From: Sphingopyxis sp. PET50
GTDB taxonomy: Bacteria > Pseudomonadota > Alphaproteobacteria > Sphingomonadales > Sphingomonadaceae
Assembly: GCF_025244705.1 (NCBI RefSeq)
Contig: NZ_CP104207.1
Location: 620,001-684,000 of the forward strand
Direction: 5' to 3'
Length of the DNA stretch: 64,000 nucleotides
Translations under genes and position numbers: made by a program
Notes under the pieces: generated by a model
What the model saw: the letters and a program-made list of their open reading frames with translations, nothing else
Databases searched by the model: none
Told to the model about the DNA's origin: nothing
Shown: positions 10,006 to 18,626 of the stretch, piece by piece
Layout of the letters: every line of letters begins with the position of its first letter
How positions within the stretch are numbered: position 1 is the stretch's first letter

Positions 10006-11174
10006 GCGTCGAGGCGTGCGCCAGCGATCCGGCGCGGAGTCGCGGGCGGCGCCATGAGGAGGTCGGGCGCGTCGTGCGCGGCCCGCGCGATGCCTTTCAG
10101 CGCGACCGCGACCGCATCATCCATTCGATCGCCTTCCGCCGCCTGCGCCACAAGACGCAGGTGTTCGTCGCGCCCGACGGCGACCATTATCGCGTCCGCC
10201 TGACCCACAGTATCGAAGTGGCGCAGATCGGCCGCGGCATTGCGCGCGCGCTCGGCCTCAACGAGGATCTGACCGAGGCGCTGTGCCTCGCGCACGACAT
10301 CGGCCATCCGCCCTTCGGCCACGCGGGCGAGGATGCGCTGAAGGCGGCAATGGCCGCGCACGGCGGCTTCGACCATAATGGCCACACGCTGCGCACGCTC
10401 GCCTGTCTCGAATGCCCCTATCCGCTGTTCGACGGCCTCAACCTGACCTGGGAAACGCTCGAAGGGCTCGCCAAGCATAACGGCCCGGTGAAACATCCGG
10501 GCTGGGCGCTCGCCGCGATCGACGCCGATTTCCCGCTCGACCTTGCCAGCCATGCCAGCCTCGAGGCGCAGATCGCGGCGGTCGCCGACGACATCGCCTA
10601 TGACAATCACGATATCGACGACGGGCTGCGCGCCGGGCTGCTCGGTCTCGACCAGCTGATGGAGCAACCCTTCGTTGCGGCCAATTTCGCGGCGGTCGAG
10701 GATCGCTTCCCTGGCGCCCCGCGCGATCGGCTGCTGCGCGAACTGGTGCGCGACCAGATCGGGGTGATGGTCAACGACGTGATCGCCGCGACGACGGAGA
10801 ATGTGGCCGAAGCAGGCGTCGCGAGCGCCGACGACGTGCGCGCGGCGGGCCGCACGCTCGGCTTTTTCTCGCCCGAACTTGCCGCGCAGGAGCGCGATCT
10901 CAAGCGCTTCATGTACGACAATCTCTACCACCATCCCGAACAGGTCGCCGCCGCCGAGGCCGCGAACCGCGTCATCGCCCGCCTCTTCGACGCCTATCGC
11001 GCCGACCCGCGCCTGATGGGGGCGGACTGGTCGTCGCGCATTCCCGGCGAGGAAAGCGCGACGATCCGCCACGTCGGCGACTATATCGCGGGCATGACCG
11101 ATCGCTTCGCCATCGACCGCTATGCCGAAATCTTCGGCCGGACCGAGGTGCCGGAGGCCTTGGGGCATGTGTGA
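10002..11174 (+). CDS. Deoxyguanosinetriphosphate triphosphohydrolase-like protein
   Basis: HD-superfamily dNTPase of 390 residues. The metal ligands are visible as RLRHKTQVF ... RLTHSIEVAQIGR, then LAHDIGHPPFGHAGE (HD motif), DHNGHTLR and the later DDIAYDNHDIDDGL. This matches the dGTPase type 2 family of alphaproteobacteria, which hydrolyses dNTPs to deoxynucleoside and triphosphate, affecting nucleotide pools. ATG 10002 overlaps the stop of the SPOR gene. The frame is intact. Confidence 0.92.
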   Translation: MSVEACASDPARSRGRRHEEVGRVVRGPRDAFQRDRDRIIHSIAFRRLRHKTQVFVAPDGDHYRVRLTHSIEVAQIGRGIARALGLNEDLTEALCLAHDIGHPPFGHAGEDALKAAMAAHGGFDHNGHTLRTLACLECPYPLFDGLNLTWETLEGLAKHNGPVKHPGWALAAIDADFPLDLASHASLEAQIAAVADDIAYDNHDIDDGLRAGLLGLDQLMEQPFVAANFAAVEDRFPGAPRDRLLRELVRDQIGVMVNDVIAATTENVAEAGVASADDVRAAGRTLGFFSPELAAQERDLKRFMYDNLYHHPEQVAAAEAANRVIARLFDAYRADPRLMGADWSSRIPGEESATIRHVGDYIAGMTDRFAIDRYAEIFGRTEVPEALGHV

Positions 11175-11250
11175 AGGCGGCGATTGATCGGCCAGAGGCG
11201 CGGAGTTTCGTTCCCAGGGCGTCTTGTCCGGCGCGGCTGTACATTTTTGG

Positions 11251-11390
11251 TTCGCGCGAAGACGCGAAGACACGAAGAGACCGGTTCGCGACCGTCAGGC
11301 CGCTTTCCCATCTTCGTTGCGGTTCGCCGCAGCGTGAAAGGGAAAAGCCGCTTCGCGGCAAGCACGACATCTTCGCGTCTTCGCGCGAGA
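11251..11390. repeat. Inverted repeat with TTCGCGTCTTCGCGCGAA-type arms
   Basis: The arms GTTCGCGCGAAGACGCGAAG and CTTCGCGTCTTCGCGCGAGA are complementary and enclose an inner inverted pair. The element fills most of the 329-base gap between the dGTPase gene and the epimerase-like gene. No gene is visible there. Confidence 0.75.
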
Positions 11391-11503
11391 TATATCTGAC
11401 GAACATTCGCATGACCGAACGGACTCGCGTCGATGCGCAGCCTTTGCGGCCTCTTGCTGCGCGCGGCTCGCCATCGCCCGCCGATACCAGTAAGCTCACT
11501 CCC

Positions 11504-12158
11504 ATGACCGCCCCCACCACCCTCCTCGTCGGCGCCACCGGCATGATCGGACAAGCCGTCATCGCGCACGCCGACGATCGCCCGCTGACCATCCTCGCAC
11601 GCCGCGAAATGGATGGCCTGCCCGAAGCGCACGCGCTGCTCGTCGCGCCGCCCGAACGCTGGGCCGACATTGTCGCGGTCGAGCGGCCCGCGGTGCTCGT
11701 CTCCTGCCTCGGCACGACGATCCGCCAGGCGGGGTCCGAGGCGGCGTTTCGCGCGGTCGATCACGACTTGATTCTGTCGGTGGCGAAGGGCGCGCGGCTG
11801 GCCGGGGCGCGGCAGATGATCGTCGTCAGCTCGGTCGGCGCCTCGGCGAAGAGCCGCAATTTCTATCTCAAGACCAAGGGCGAGACCGAGGACGGGCTGC
11901 GCGCGCTCGGCTTCGAGCGGCTCGACATATTGCGGCCCGGCCTGCTGATGGGCGAGCGCGGCGGACCGCCGCGGCGGGGCGAGGGGATCGCGATGGCGGC
12001 GGCGCCCTTTACCGACGCGCTGCTCCACGGGTCGCTGCGCCGCTATCGCTCGATCTCGGGGCGAAACCGTCGCGCGGGCGATCCTCGCGCTGATCGGAAT
12101 CGTGCAGCCGGGCGTGCGGATTCACGAAAATGACGCAATGCGGCGGCTCGCCGATTGA
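11504..12158 (+). CDS. NAD(P)-binding Rossmann protein (atypical SDR), with frameshift near the 3' end
   Basis: About 218 residues. It starts with the dinucleotide-binding motif TLLVGATGMIGQAV and continues with VSCLGTTIRQAGS, VSSVGASAKSRNFYLKTKGETE and LRPGLLMGER, as in HTATIP2/Oxr-like NAD(P)H-binding proteins of unknown substrate. The frame breaks near 12058-12062; a one-base correction gives ETVARAILALIGIVQPGVRIHEN and a stop at 12158. It is followed directly by the glycine riboswitch. The physiological role is unknown. Confidence 0.75.
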
Positions 12159-12218
12159 CTCTGCGATAGGGCGCAGCCAAGGCTCGGGTGTCTGTCGGAT
12201 TCCTCACGGGGATTCGAC

Positions 12219-12419
12219 CGGCCGCGCGGGAGAGCGCGGGAACCGGGAAACCGGCGACCGCCACCGAAGGAGCAACCGCCCCGGAAACTCTCAGGTCGCC
12301 GGACCGCGCGGACCGGACTGGACACTCTGGAAAGCGTCATGGCCGCTGCCATGGCCACCGAAGGGGTAACCTCATGATATCATGAGGGAAAACTCTCAGG
12401 TTCCCGTGACAGAGGGGGC
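12219..12419 (+). promoter_or_regulatory. Tandem glycine riboswitch controlling the gcv operon
   Basis: Two consecutive glycine aptamers are visible. Each has the conserved core CACCGAAGG (near 12265 and 12355) and AACTCTCAGG (near 12284 and 12391), with the linker GGACACTCTGGAAAG between them. The arrangement matches the known cooperative gcvT riboswitch, which turns on glycine cleavage when glycine is abundant. It sits about 60 bases before gcvT. Confidence 0.95.
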
Positions 12420-12478
12420 ATGGCGACAAGGCGGCACCCGCGCCGCACCTTGCCGTGCCTTGGACGGGAGTTCGCGAT

Positions 12479-13615
12479 ATGAGCGATGATAGAGATAATG
12501 GCGAAGCAGCGGAGGTCGCCACCGCGACCCTCCCGCTCGACGCCTGGCACCGTGCGAAGGGCGGCCGCATGGTCGAGTTCGCCGACTACTGGATGCCGAT
12601 CCAGTACGAAGGCATCATGGCCGAGCACCTCTGGACCCGCGAAAATGCGGGACTGTTCGACGTCAGCCATATGGGACAGCTGCTGCTGTCGGGCGATGGC
12701 GTGGCGGAAGCGCTCGAAAGGCTCGTTCCTGGCGATATTTCGGCGCTCAAGCCCGGCCGCATGCGTTACTCGCTGTTGCTCGCCGACGATGGCGGCATCC
12801 TCGACGACCTGATGATCACCAACGAGGGTGACCAGTTCGGTATCGTCGTCAACGGCGCGGTGAAGTGGGAGGATATCGGGCATCTGCGCGAGAGCCTGCC
12901 CGACGATATCACGCTCAATCACAATGAGGATTATGGCCTGCTCGCGCTGCAGGGACCGAAAGCGGTCGATGCGCTGGCGCGGCTCGTGCCTGACGCGGCC
13001 AACCTCGTCTTCATGCAAGCCATGCCCGCCGAATGGCAGGGCCATGCAATCGGGATCAGCCGCTCGGGCTATACCGGCGAAGACGGTTTCGAAATCTCGC
13101 TCCCCAATGACGCGCTGGAAGCCTTTGCCGACGCGCTCTGCGCGATGGAGGAAGTGAAGCCGATCGGTCTCGGCGCGCGCGACAGCCTGCGGCTCGAGGC
13201 CGGCTTGCCGCTCTACGGCCACGACCTCGACCCGGCCATCGACCCCATCGAAGGCGATCTCGGCTTTGCGATCGGCAAGCGCCGCCGCGAAGAGGGCGGT
13301 TTTCCGGGCGCCGCGCGCATCCTCGGCCATCTCGCCGACGGCGCGCCGCGCAAGCGCGTCGGCCTGCTCGTCGACGGCAAGCTGCCGGTGCGCGAAGGCG
13401 CGCGGCTGTTCGATGGCGAGGACGAAATCGGCATCGTCACGTCGGGCGGTTTCGCCCCCAGCGTCGGCGCCCCCATCGCCATGGGCTATGTCCCGCGCGA
13501 CCATGCCGTCCCCGGCAAGCCGGTCGCCGCCGAGGTCCGCGGCAAGCGCGTGCATTGCACCGTCGCCGCCATGCCCTTCGTTCCACACCGCTATGTCCGC
13601 AAACAGGGAGGCTGA
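12479..13615 (+). CDS. gcvT: GcvT, aminomethyltransferase (T protein)
   Basis: This enzyme transfers the methylene group from the aminomethyl-lipoyl H protein to tetrahydrofolate, releasing ammonia. It has 378 residues, including LFDVSHMGQLLLSG, the folate-site aspartate region GGILDDLMITN, SRSGYTGEDGFEISL and LGARDSLRLEAGLPLYGHDLD. The start ATG 12479 follows the riboswitch. The frame is intact even though it contains an unaltered GCCGGC at 13192. First gene of the gcvT-H-PA-PB operon. Confidence 0.96.
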   Translation: MSDDRDNGEAAEVATATLPLDAWHRAKGGRMVEFADYWMPIQYEGIMAEHLWTRENAGLFDVSHMGQLLLSGDGVAEALERLVPGDISALKPGRMRYSLLLADDGGILDDLMITNEGDQFGIVVNGAVKWEDIGHLRESLPDDITLNHNEDYGLLALQGPKAVDALARLVPDAANLVFMQAMPAEWQGHAIGISRSGYTGEDGFEISLPNDALEAFADALCAMEEVKPIGLGARDSLRLEAGLPLYGHDLDPAIDPIEGDLGFAIGKRRREEGGFPGAARILGHLADGAPRKRVGLLVDGKLPVREGARLFDGEDEIGIVTSGGFAPSVGAPIAMGYVPRDHAVPGKPVAAEVRGKRVHCTVAAMPFVPHRYVRKQGG

Positions 13616-13618
13616 CCG

Positions 13619-13990
13619 ATGCCGCGTTATTATACCGAAGAGCATGAATGGATCGAGGTCGACGGCGACGTCGCCACCGTCGGCATCACCGACTTCGCGC
13701 AGGAACAGCTTGGCGACATCGTCTTCGTCGAGGTTCCCGATACCGGCGCCGAACTGAGCCAGGGCGGCGACGCCGCGGTGGTCGAATCGGTGAAGGCGGC
13801 AAGCGACGTCTATGCGCCGGTCGACGGCACGGTGACCGAGGGCAATGGCCAGCTCGAGGAAGACCCGGCGCTGGTGAACAGCGACCCCGAAGGCGAAGGC
13901 TGGTTCTTCCGCATGACCCTCAGCGACAAGAGCCAGCTCGACGGGCTGATGAACGCGACCGCGTACAAGGTCTTCTGCGACGCTCTTTGA
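13619..13990 (+). CDS. gcvH: GcvH, lipoyl carrier protein
   Basis: H protein of 123 residues that carries the aminomethyl intermediate between P, T and L proteins. The lipoylated lysine lies in [17 protein letters not shown]. The conserved start [14 protein letters not shown] and end [12 protein letters not shown] are present. Three bases separate it from gcvT. Confidence 0.97.
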   Translation: MPRYYTEEHEWIEVDGDVATVGITDFAQEQLGDIVFVEVPDTGAELSQGGDAAVVESVKAASDVYAPVDGTVTEGNGQLEEDPALVNSDPEGEGWFFRMTLSDKSQLDGLMNATAYKVFCDAL

Positions 13991-13996
13991 TCGAAC

Positions 13997-14077
13997 CCGT
14001 TCGTGTCGAGCGAAGTCGAGACACCCCGAAGGCATAGGTTGCCCAAGCGCATCTCGACTTCGCTCGATGCGAACGGA
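13997..14077. repeat. Palindromic repeat between gcvH and gcvPA
   Basis: The arms CCGTTCGTGTCGAGCGAAGTCGAGA and its imperfect complement (TCTCGACTTCGCTCGATGCGAACGG) flank a short spacer. The family differs from the PELVEG-type REPIN. It could form a strong mRNA hairpin inside the operon. Confidence 0.8.
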
Positions 14078-14107
14078 TTATTTTGCTCCTCCGGAGTTTG
14101 ACTAGCC

Positions 14108-15468
14108 ATGCGTTACCTCCCGCTCACCGCCGACGACCGTTCGGCCATGCTCGCCACCATCGGTGCCGCGACGATCGACGATCTGTTCGTCGATGTTCCC
14201 GCCGAGGCCCGGCTCGACGGTCCGATCGCCGATTTGCCCGATCATGCCAGCGAACTCGCGGTCGAGCGTCATATGGGCGCGCTCGCACGGCGGAACCGCG
14301 CCGCGCGGCGACGGGCCCTTCTTCCTCGGCGCCGGTGCCTATCGCCATCATGTGCCGCACGAGCGTCGACCACCTGATCCAGCGCGGCGAATTTCTGACC
14401 GCCTACACGCCCTATCAGCCCGAAATCGCGCAGGGCACGCTGCAGATGCTGTTCGAATTCCAGACGCAGGTTGCGCGGCTGCTCGGCACCGATGTGGCGA
14501 ACGCGTCGATGTACGACGGCTCGACCGCCTGCTGGGAAGCGGTCGTGATGGCGCGCCGCATCACCAGGCGCGCGAAGGCGCTCTTCTCGACCGGCGTGCA
14601 TCCGCATTACCGCAGCGTCGCGCGGACGATGGCGAAATATACCGGCGATGTGCTGGTCGAGGCCGATCCCGGACTGGTGCCCGGCACCGACTGGGCGGAC
14701 CTCGCGGCGGCGGTCGACAAGGAGACGAGCTGCGTCGTCGTCCAATATCCCGACATTCTCGGCCGCATCGACGATATGAGCGCGCTGGCTGTCGCATGTC
14801 AGGCGGCGGGCGCGCTGCTGATCGCGGTCGTCACCGAGCCGGTGGCGCTCGGCCTGATCAAATCGCCCGGCGAGATGGGCGCCGACATCGTGGTGGGCGA
14901 AGGGCAGTCGATCGGCGTCGGGCTCCAGTTCGGCGGGCCTTACGTGGGTCTCTTCGCGTGCAAGGCCAAATATGTCCGCCAGATGCCGGGGCGCCTGTGC
15001 GGGGAGACGGTCGATGCCAACGGAAAGCGCGGTTTCGTACTGACGCTCTCGACGCGCGAACAGCATATCCGCCGCGAGAAGGCGACGAGCAATATCTGCA
15101 CCAACTCGGGGCTCTGCGCACTGGCCTTCAGCATTCACATGACGCTGCTTGGCGAGGCGGGGCTGCGACGTCTTGCATCTACCAACCATGCCGGTGCGCA
15201 TGTCGCGGCTAGCCGTCTGGCCGATGTGCCGGGCGTTTCGGTTCTCAATCAGAGCTATTTCAACGAATTCACCTTGCTGCTTCCGCGTGAAGCGCGACCG
15301 GTGGTCCACCAGCTTGCCGAACGTGACATTTTGGGCGGTGTCTCTTTGGGGCGTCTCTATCCGGACAACCCAGCTTTGGCGAACGGTCTTGTGGTAGCTG
15401 TAACTGAAACAACAACGGAGGCGGACGTTGCGGCCTTTGCCGCAGCGCTGAAGGAGGTTCTGGCATGA
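14108..15468 (+). CDS. gcvPA: GcvPA, glycine decarboxylase subunit 1, with two +1 frameshifts
   Basis: N-terminal half of the PLP-dependent P protein; the two-subunit form is usual here. It starts [19 protein letters not shown]. Frame breaks occur at 14303-14309 (GCGCGGC) and 14354-14360 (GCCGCAC). Restoring GCCGGC at each gives [30 protein letters not shown], the family sequence. The rest is intact: [48 protein letters not shown]. The corrected length is 452 residues. Two palindromic repeats bracket the gene. Confidence 0.93.
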
Positions 15469-15480
15469 GCCTCCCACCCT

Positions 15481-15569
15481 CCGTTCGCCCTGAGCTTGTC
15501 GAAGGGCCGTTCTACTCTTTCACCGTCGCAAAGGAAGGGCAGGGCTTCGACAAGCTCAGCCCGAACGGG
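15481..15569. repeat. REPIN-like inverted repeat between gcvPA and gcvPB
   Basis: Same family as 2208-2297 and 29453-29541. The arms CCGTTCGCCCTGAGCTTGTC and its complement flank an A/T-richer centre. It lies 13 bases after gcvPA and ends 11 bases before gcvPB. Confidence 0.85.
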
Positions 15570-15579
15570 ATTTAAGATC

Positions 15580-17172
15580 ATGGCTTTGAACCAGAGCGGC
15601 TGGCGCCCCGAAATGAACGCAGGCGGTGCGGATGATACGGCTACCTTCACCGGCAACCGCGCGTTGATGCTCGAGGAACCGTTGATCTTCGAGATCGGTT
15701 CTGCGGATACCACCGGCGTCGATTTCGATTCTGTCGTGATTGGTCGTCCCCAGGTCGGGAACCTGTACCGGGACGCCCCCATCGGCCTTCCCGGCCTCAG
15801 CGAGGGCGAGGCCATCCGCCACTACACGCGCCTGTCGCGGCAGAATTACGCGATCGACCTCGGCCTTTTCCCGCTCGGCAGCTGCACAATGAAGCACAAT
15901 CCGCGCCTCAACGAAAAGGTCGCGCGGATGCCGGGTTTCGCCGACATCCACCCGCTCCAGCCGCAGGAAACGGTGCAGGGCGCGCTCGCCGTGATCAACG
16001 AACTCGCGGTGTGGCTGATCAAGCTCACCGGCATGCACGGTGTCGCGATGACGCCCAAGGCCGGCGCGCACGGCGAACTGTGCGGCGTCCTGTGCATCAA
16101 GGCGGCGCTCAAGGCGCGCGGCGAGGACCGGCGCGTGCTGCTCGTCCCCGAAAGCGCGCATGGCACCAATCCGGCGACCGCGGCCTTTGCCGGCTTCACG
16201 GTCGAGAATATTCCCGCGACGCCCGAAGGCCGCGTCGATCTGGCGGCGCTGCGGGGGCGGCTCGGCCCGGACGTCGCGGGCGTGATGATCACCAACCCCA
16301 ACACCTGCGGCCTGTTCGAGCGCGACATGAAGGCGATCTCCGACGCGGTCCATGCGGCGGGCGGCTATGTCTATTGCGACGGCGCCAATTTCAACGCGAT
16401 CGTGGGCAAGGTGCGCCCCGGCGACCTCGGCGTCGATGCGATGCACATCAACCTGCACAAGACCTTCTCGACCCCGCACGGCGGTGGCGGCCCCGGTTCG
16501 GGCCCGGTCGTGCTGTCGGAGGCGCTCGCCCCCTATGGCCCGATCCCCTATTCGGCGCGCTACGCCGACGGCTCGTTCAAGCTCGTCGAAGAGGAAAGCG
16601 CGGGCGAAGAGCATCCCGACACCTTCGGCCGCATGACCGCCTTTCACGGCCAGATGGGCATGTTCACCCGCGCGCTCGCCTATATCCTCAGCCACGGCGC
16701 CGACGGGCTGAAGCAGGTCGCCGAGGATGCGGTGCTCAACGCCAATTATATCCTCCGGTCGCTGGAGGACGTGCTCGACGCACCGTTCGGCGGCTCGGGG
16801 CCGTGCATGCACGAGGCGCTGTTTACCGACGACGGCCTCGCCGAAGGTTTCTCGACGCTCGACATCGCCAAGGGGATCATCGACGAGGGTTATCATCCGA
16901 TGACCGTCTATTTCCCGCTGGTCGTCCATGGCGCGATGCTGATCGAGCCGACCGAGACCGAGAGCAAGGCGGTGCTCGACCAGTTCATCGGCGCGCTGCG
17001 CAGCGTCGCTTTGCGGGCGAAGAACGGCGATCCAGCGCTCAAGTCGGCGCCGCACTTCGCCCCGCGCGCGCGGCTCGACGAGACGCTGGCGGCGCGCAAG
17101 CCGGTGCTGACGTGGAGCGAACCGGCCGTTGCCCCCGGCACCCCGTCGCTCAGCGAGATCGGCGGCAGTTGA
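15580..17172 (+). CDS. gcvPB: GcvPB, glycine decarboxylase subunit 2
   Basis: C-terminal, PLP-binding half of the P protein, 530 residues. The Schiff-base lysine lies in INLHKTFSTPHGGGGPGSG. Other signatures are LGSCTMKHNPRLNEK, PKAGAHGELCG, VPESAHGTNPATAAFAGF and TNPNTCGLFE. ATG 15580 was preferred to the upstream in-frame start at 15496, which lies in the REPIN. The frame is intact and includes unaltered GCCGGC copies. The stop overlaps the TTG start of the next ORF. Confidence 0.96.
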   Translation: MALNQSGWRPEMNAGGADDTATFTGNRALMLEEPLIFEIGSADTTGVDFDSVVIGRPQVGNLYRDAPIGLPGLSEGEAIRHYTRLSRQNYAIDLGLFPLGSCTMKHNPRLNEKVARMPGFADIHPLQPQETVQGALAVINELAVWLIKLTGMHGVAMTPKAGAHGELCGVLCIKAALKARGEDRRVLLVPESAHGTNPATAAFAGFTVENIPATPEGRVDLAALRGRLGPDVAGVMITNPNTCGLFERDMKAISDAVHAAGGYVYCDGANFNAIVGKVRPGDLGVDAMHINLHKTFSTPHGGGGPGSGPVVLSEALAPYGPIPYSARYADGSFKLVEEESAGEEHPDTFGRMTAFHGQMGMFTRALAYILSHGADGLKQVAEDAVLNANYILRSLEDVLDAPFGGSGPCMHEALFTDDGLAEGFSTLDIAKGIIDEGYHPMTVYFPLVVHGAMLIEPTETESKAVLDQFIGALRSVALRAKNGDPALKSAPHFAPRARLDETLAARKPVLTWSEPAVAPGTPSLSEIGGS

Positions 17173-17507
17173 GCGGGACACCCGACAGCGCGCCGGCAGC
17201 CGGACCGGCGGGATGCCTGATCGGCGGCGCGCTGTTCGCGGTGGTCTTCGCCGCCGTCTGGCTCGCCGCGATCACCCTCTACGGGCTGGTCGTCGAGCAG
17301 TGGGCACTTGTCCGCGTCCGCCGCGAATTCAGCTATGACTGGGTGTTCCTCTATGCGCCGCTGATCGCGCTTGGACTCGGCTTCGCCGCTGCCTTTCTCG
17401 CGACGCGACGCTTTTCCGCCGCGCGGCTGACGCTGCTGATCGTCGCCGTCGGCCTGATCGCCTTGTTTGGCGGCCTATTGCTCTTCGGCCTGGGCGGATT
17501 GATCTAG
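17169..17507 (+). CDS. Small hypothetical membrane protein
   Basis: 112 residues from a TTG overlapping the gcvPB stop (TTGA). Three hydrophobic segments are visible: about 19-45 (ALFAVVFAAVWLAAITLY), 58-77 (LYAPLIALGLGFAAAFL) and 88-110 (LLIVAVGLIALFGGLLLFG). No family recognised. Close packing suggests co-transcription with gcvPB and the following genes. Confidence 0.6.
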   Translation: MSGTPDSAPAAGPAGCLIGGALFAVVFAAVWLAAITLYGLVVEQWALVRVRREFSYDWVFLYAPLIALGLGFAAAFLATRRFSAARLTLLIVAVGLIALFGGLLLFGLGGLI

Positions 17508-17541
17508 ATCGCCGCGCGACGGCGCAGAGGGAGGACGGGAC

Positions 17542-17991
17542 ATGACCTGGGACACGCTGTTTCTGCTGGCCAATTACTGGGCCATCGGCGGCTGGATCGC
17601 GCTGGCCTTCCTGCCGCGCGGACCGCGGATCCTGTCGCTGATCCTCTATGCCGGCGTGTCCCTGCTCTGCCTCGCCTATGCGATCATGCTCGGCGGCTTC
17701 CTGACCGGGACGATCGATCCCGGCGGCCCGGGGGGCGGCAGCTTCACGACGCTCGCCGGGGTGATGAGATTGTTCGCGGCACCCGGCGGAGCGACATTGG
17801 GCTGGATCCACTATCTCGCCTTCGACCTGTTCACCGGCCTGTGGATCGCGCGCGACGCCGACAACAAGGGCTTCGGCCGCGTCGTGCAATTGCCCTTCCT
17901 CTTCCTGACCCTGATGGTGGGGCCGGTCGGGCTGCTCGCCTGGCTGGTCGTCCGCGAACGCCGCGCGCGGGCCCAGGCAAGGGCGAAATGA
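17542..17991 (+). CDS. ABA4-like family membrane protein
   Basis: 149 residues with about four transmembrane helices. The central WIHYLAFDLFTGLWIARDA and the following PFLFLTLMVGPVGLLAWL resemble the ABA4-like (DUF4281) family, whose plant member is needed for neoxanthin formation. The bacterial function is not known. The stop overlaps the next start (ATGA at 17988). Confidence 0.7.
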   Translation: MTWDTLFLLANYWAIGGWIALAFLPRGPRILSLILYAGVSLLCLAYAIMLGGFLTGTIDPGGPGGGSFTTLAGVMRLFAAPGGATLGWIHYLAFDLFTGLWIARDADNKGFGRVVQLPFLFLTLMVGPVGLLAWLVVRERRARAQARAK

Positions 17992-18626
17992 CGCCGGGCC
18001 CGTGGGTGCCCGGCGACGGCGGTCGCGACGCCAAGCGCCACGCTCCCGCCACGGAGCGCAACCGCGACGCGATCGCGGCGGTGCTCGCCGACTGGCTGCC
18101 GCCGCACGGCACGGTGCTGGAGGTGGCGAGCGGATCGGGCGAGCATGTGGTCCATTTCGCCGCGGCGTTCCCGCGCCTCGACTGGCAACCGAGCGATCCC
18201 GACGCGGCTGGCCGTGTATCGATCGCCGCGTGGAGCGCCGAGGCGGGCCTGCCCAACATCGCCGCGCCGCTCGCGCTCGACGCGACGGCGCCCGACTGGC
18301 CGGTCAGCCGCGCCGATGCCATCCTGTGCATCAACATGGTGCATATCAGCCCGTGGGACGCGACGCTCGGGCTGTTCGCCGGAGCCGCCCGGCTGCTTGG
18401 ACCCGGCGCGCCGCTGATCCTCTATGGCCCCTATATCGACCCGGATGTGCCCACCGCCGAAAGCAATCTGGCGTTCGACGCCAGCCTTCGCGCCCGCGAT
18501 CCGGCGTGGGGCCTGCGCGATCTGGACAGGATCAAGGTTGCGGCGACCGACGCCGGTCTGGACTTTGCGGACCGGCGCGCGATGCCCGCCAACAATCTGA
18601 TGCTGCTCTTTCGCCGCCGCGCTTAG
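17988..18626 (+). CDS. SAM-dependent methyltransferase, DUF938 type
   Basis: 212 residues. The SAM-binding motif I is VLEVASGSGEHVVHFAAAFP, followed by WQPSDPD (acidic ribose-binding position) and INMVHISPWDATLGLF, a combination typical of the DUF938 class I methyltransferases. The substrate is unknown. Translationally coupled to the ABA4-like gene, and convergent with the TonB-like gene with a 4-base overlap. Confidence 0.8.
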   Translation: MTPGPWVPGDGGRDAKRHAPATERNRDAIAAVLADWLPPHGTVLEVASGSGEHVVHFAAAFPRLDWQPSDPDAAGRVSIAAWSAEAGLPNIAAPLALDATAPDWPVSRADAILCINMVHISPWDATLGLFAGAARLLGPGAPLILYGPYIDPDVPTAESNLAFDASLRARDPAWGLRDLDRIKVAATDAGLDFADRRAMPANNLMLLFRRRA

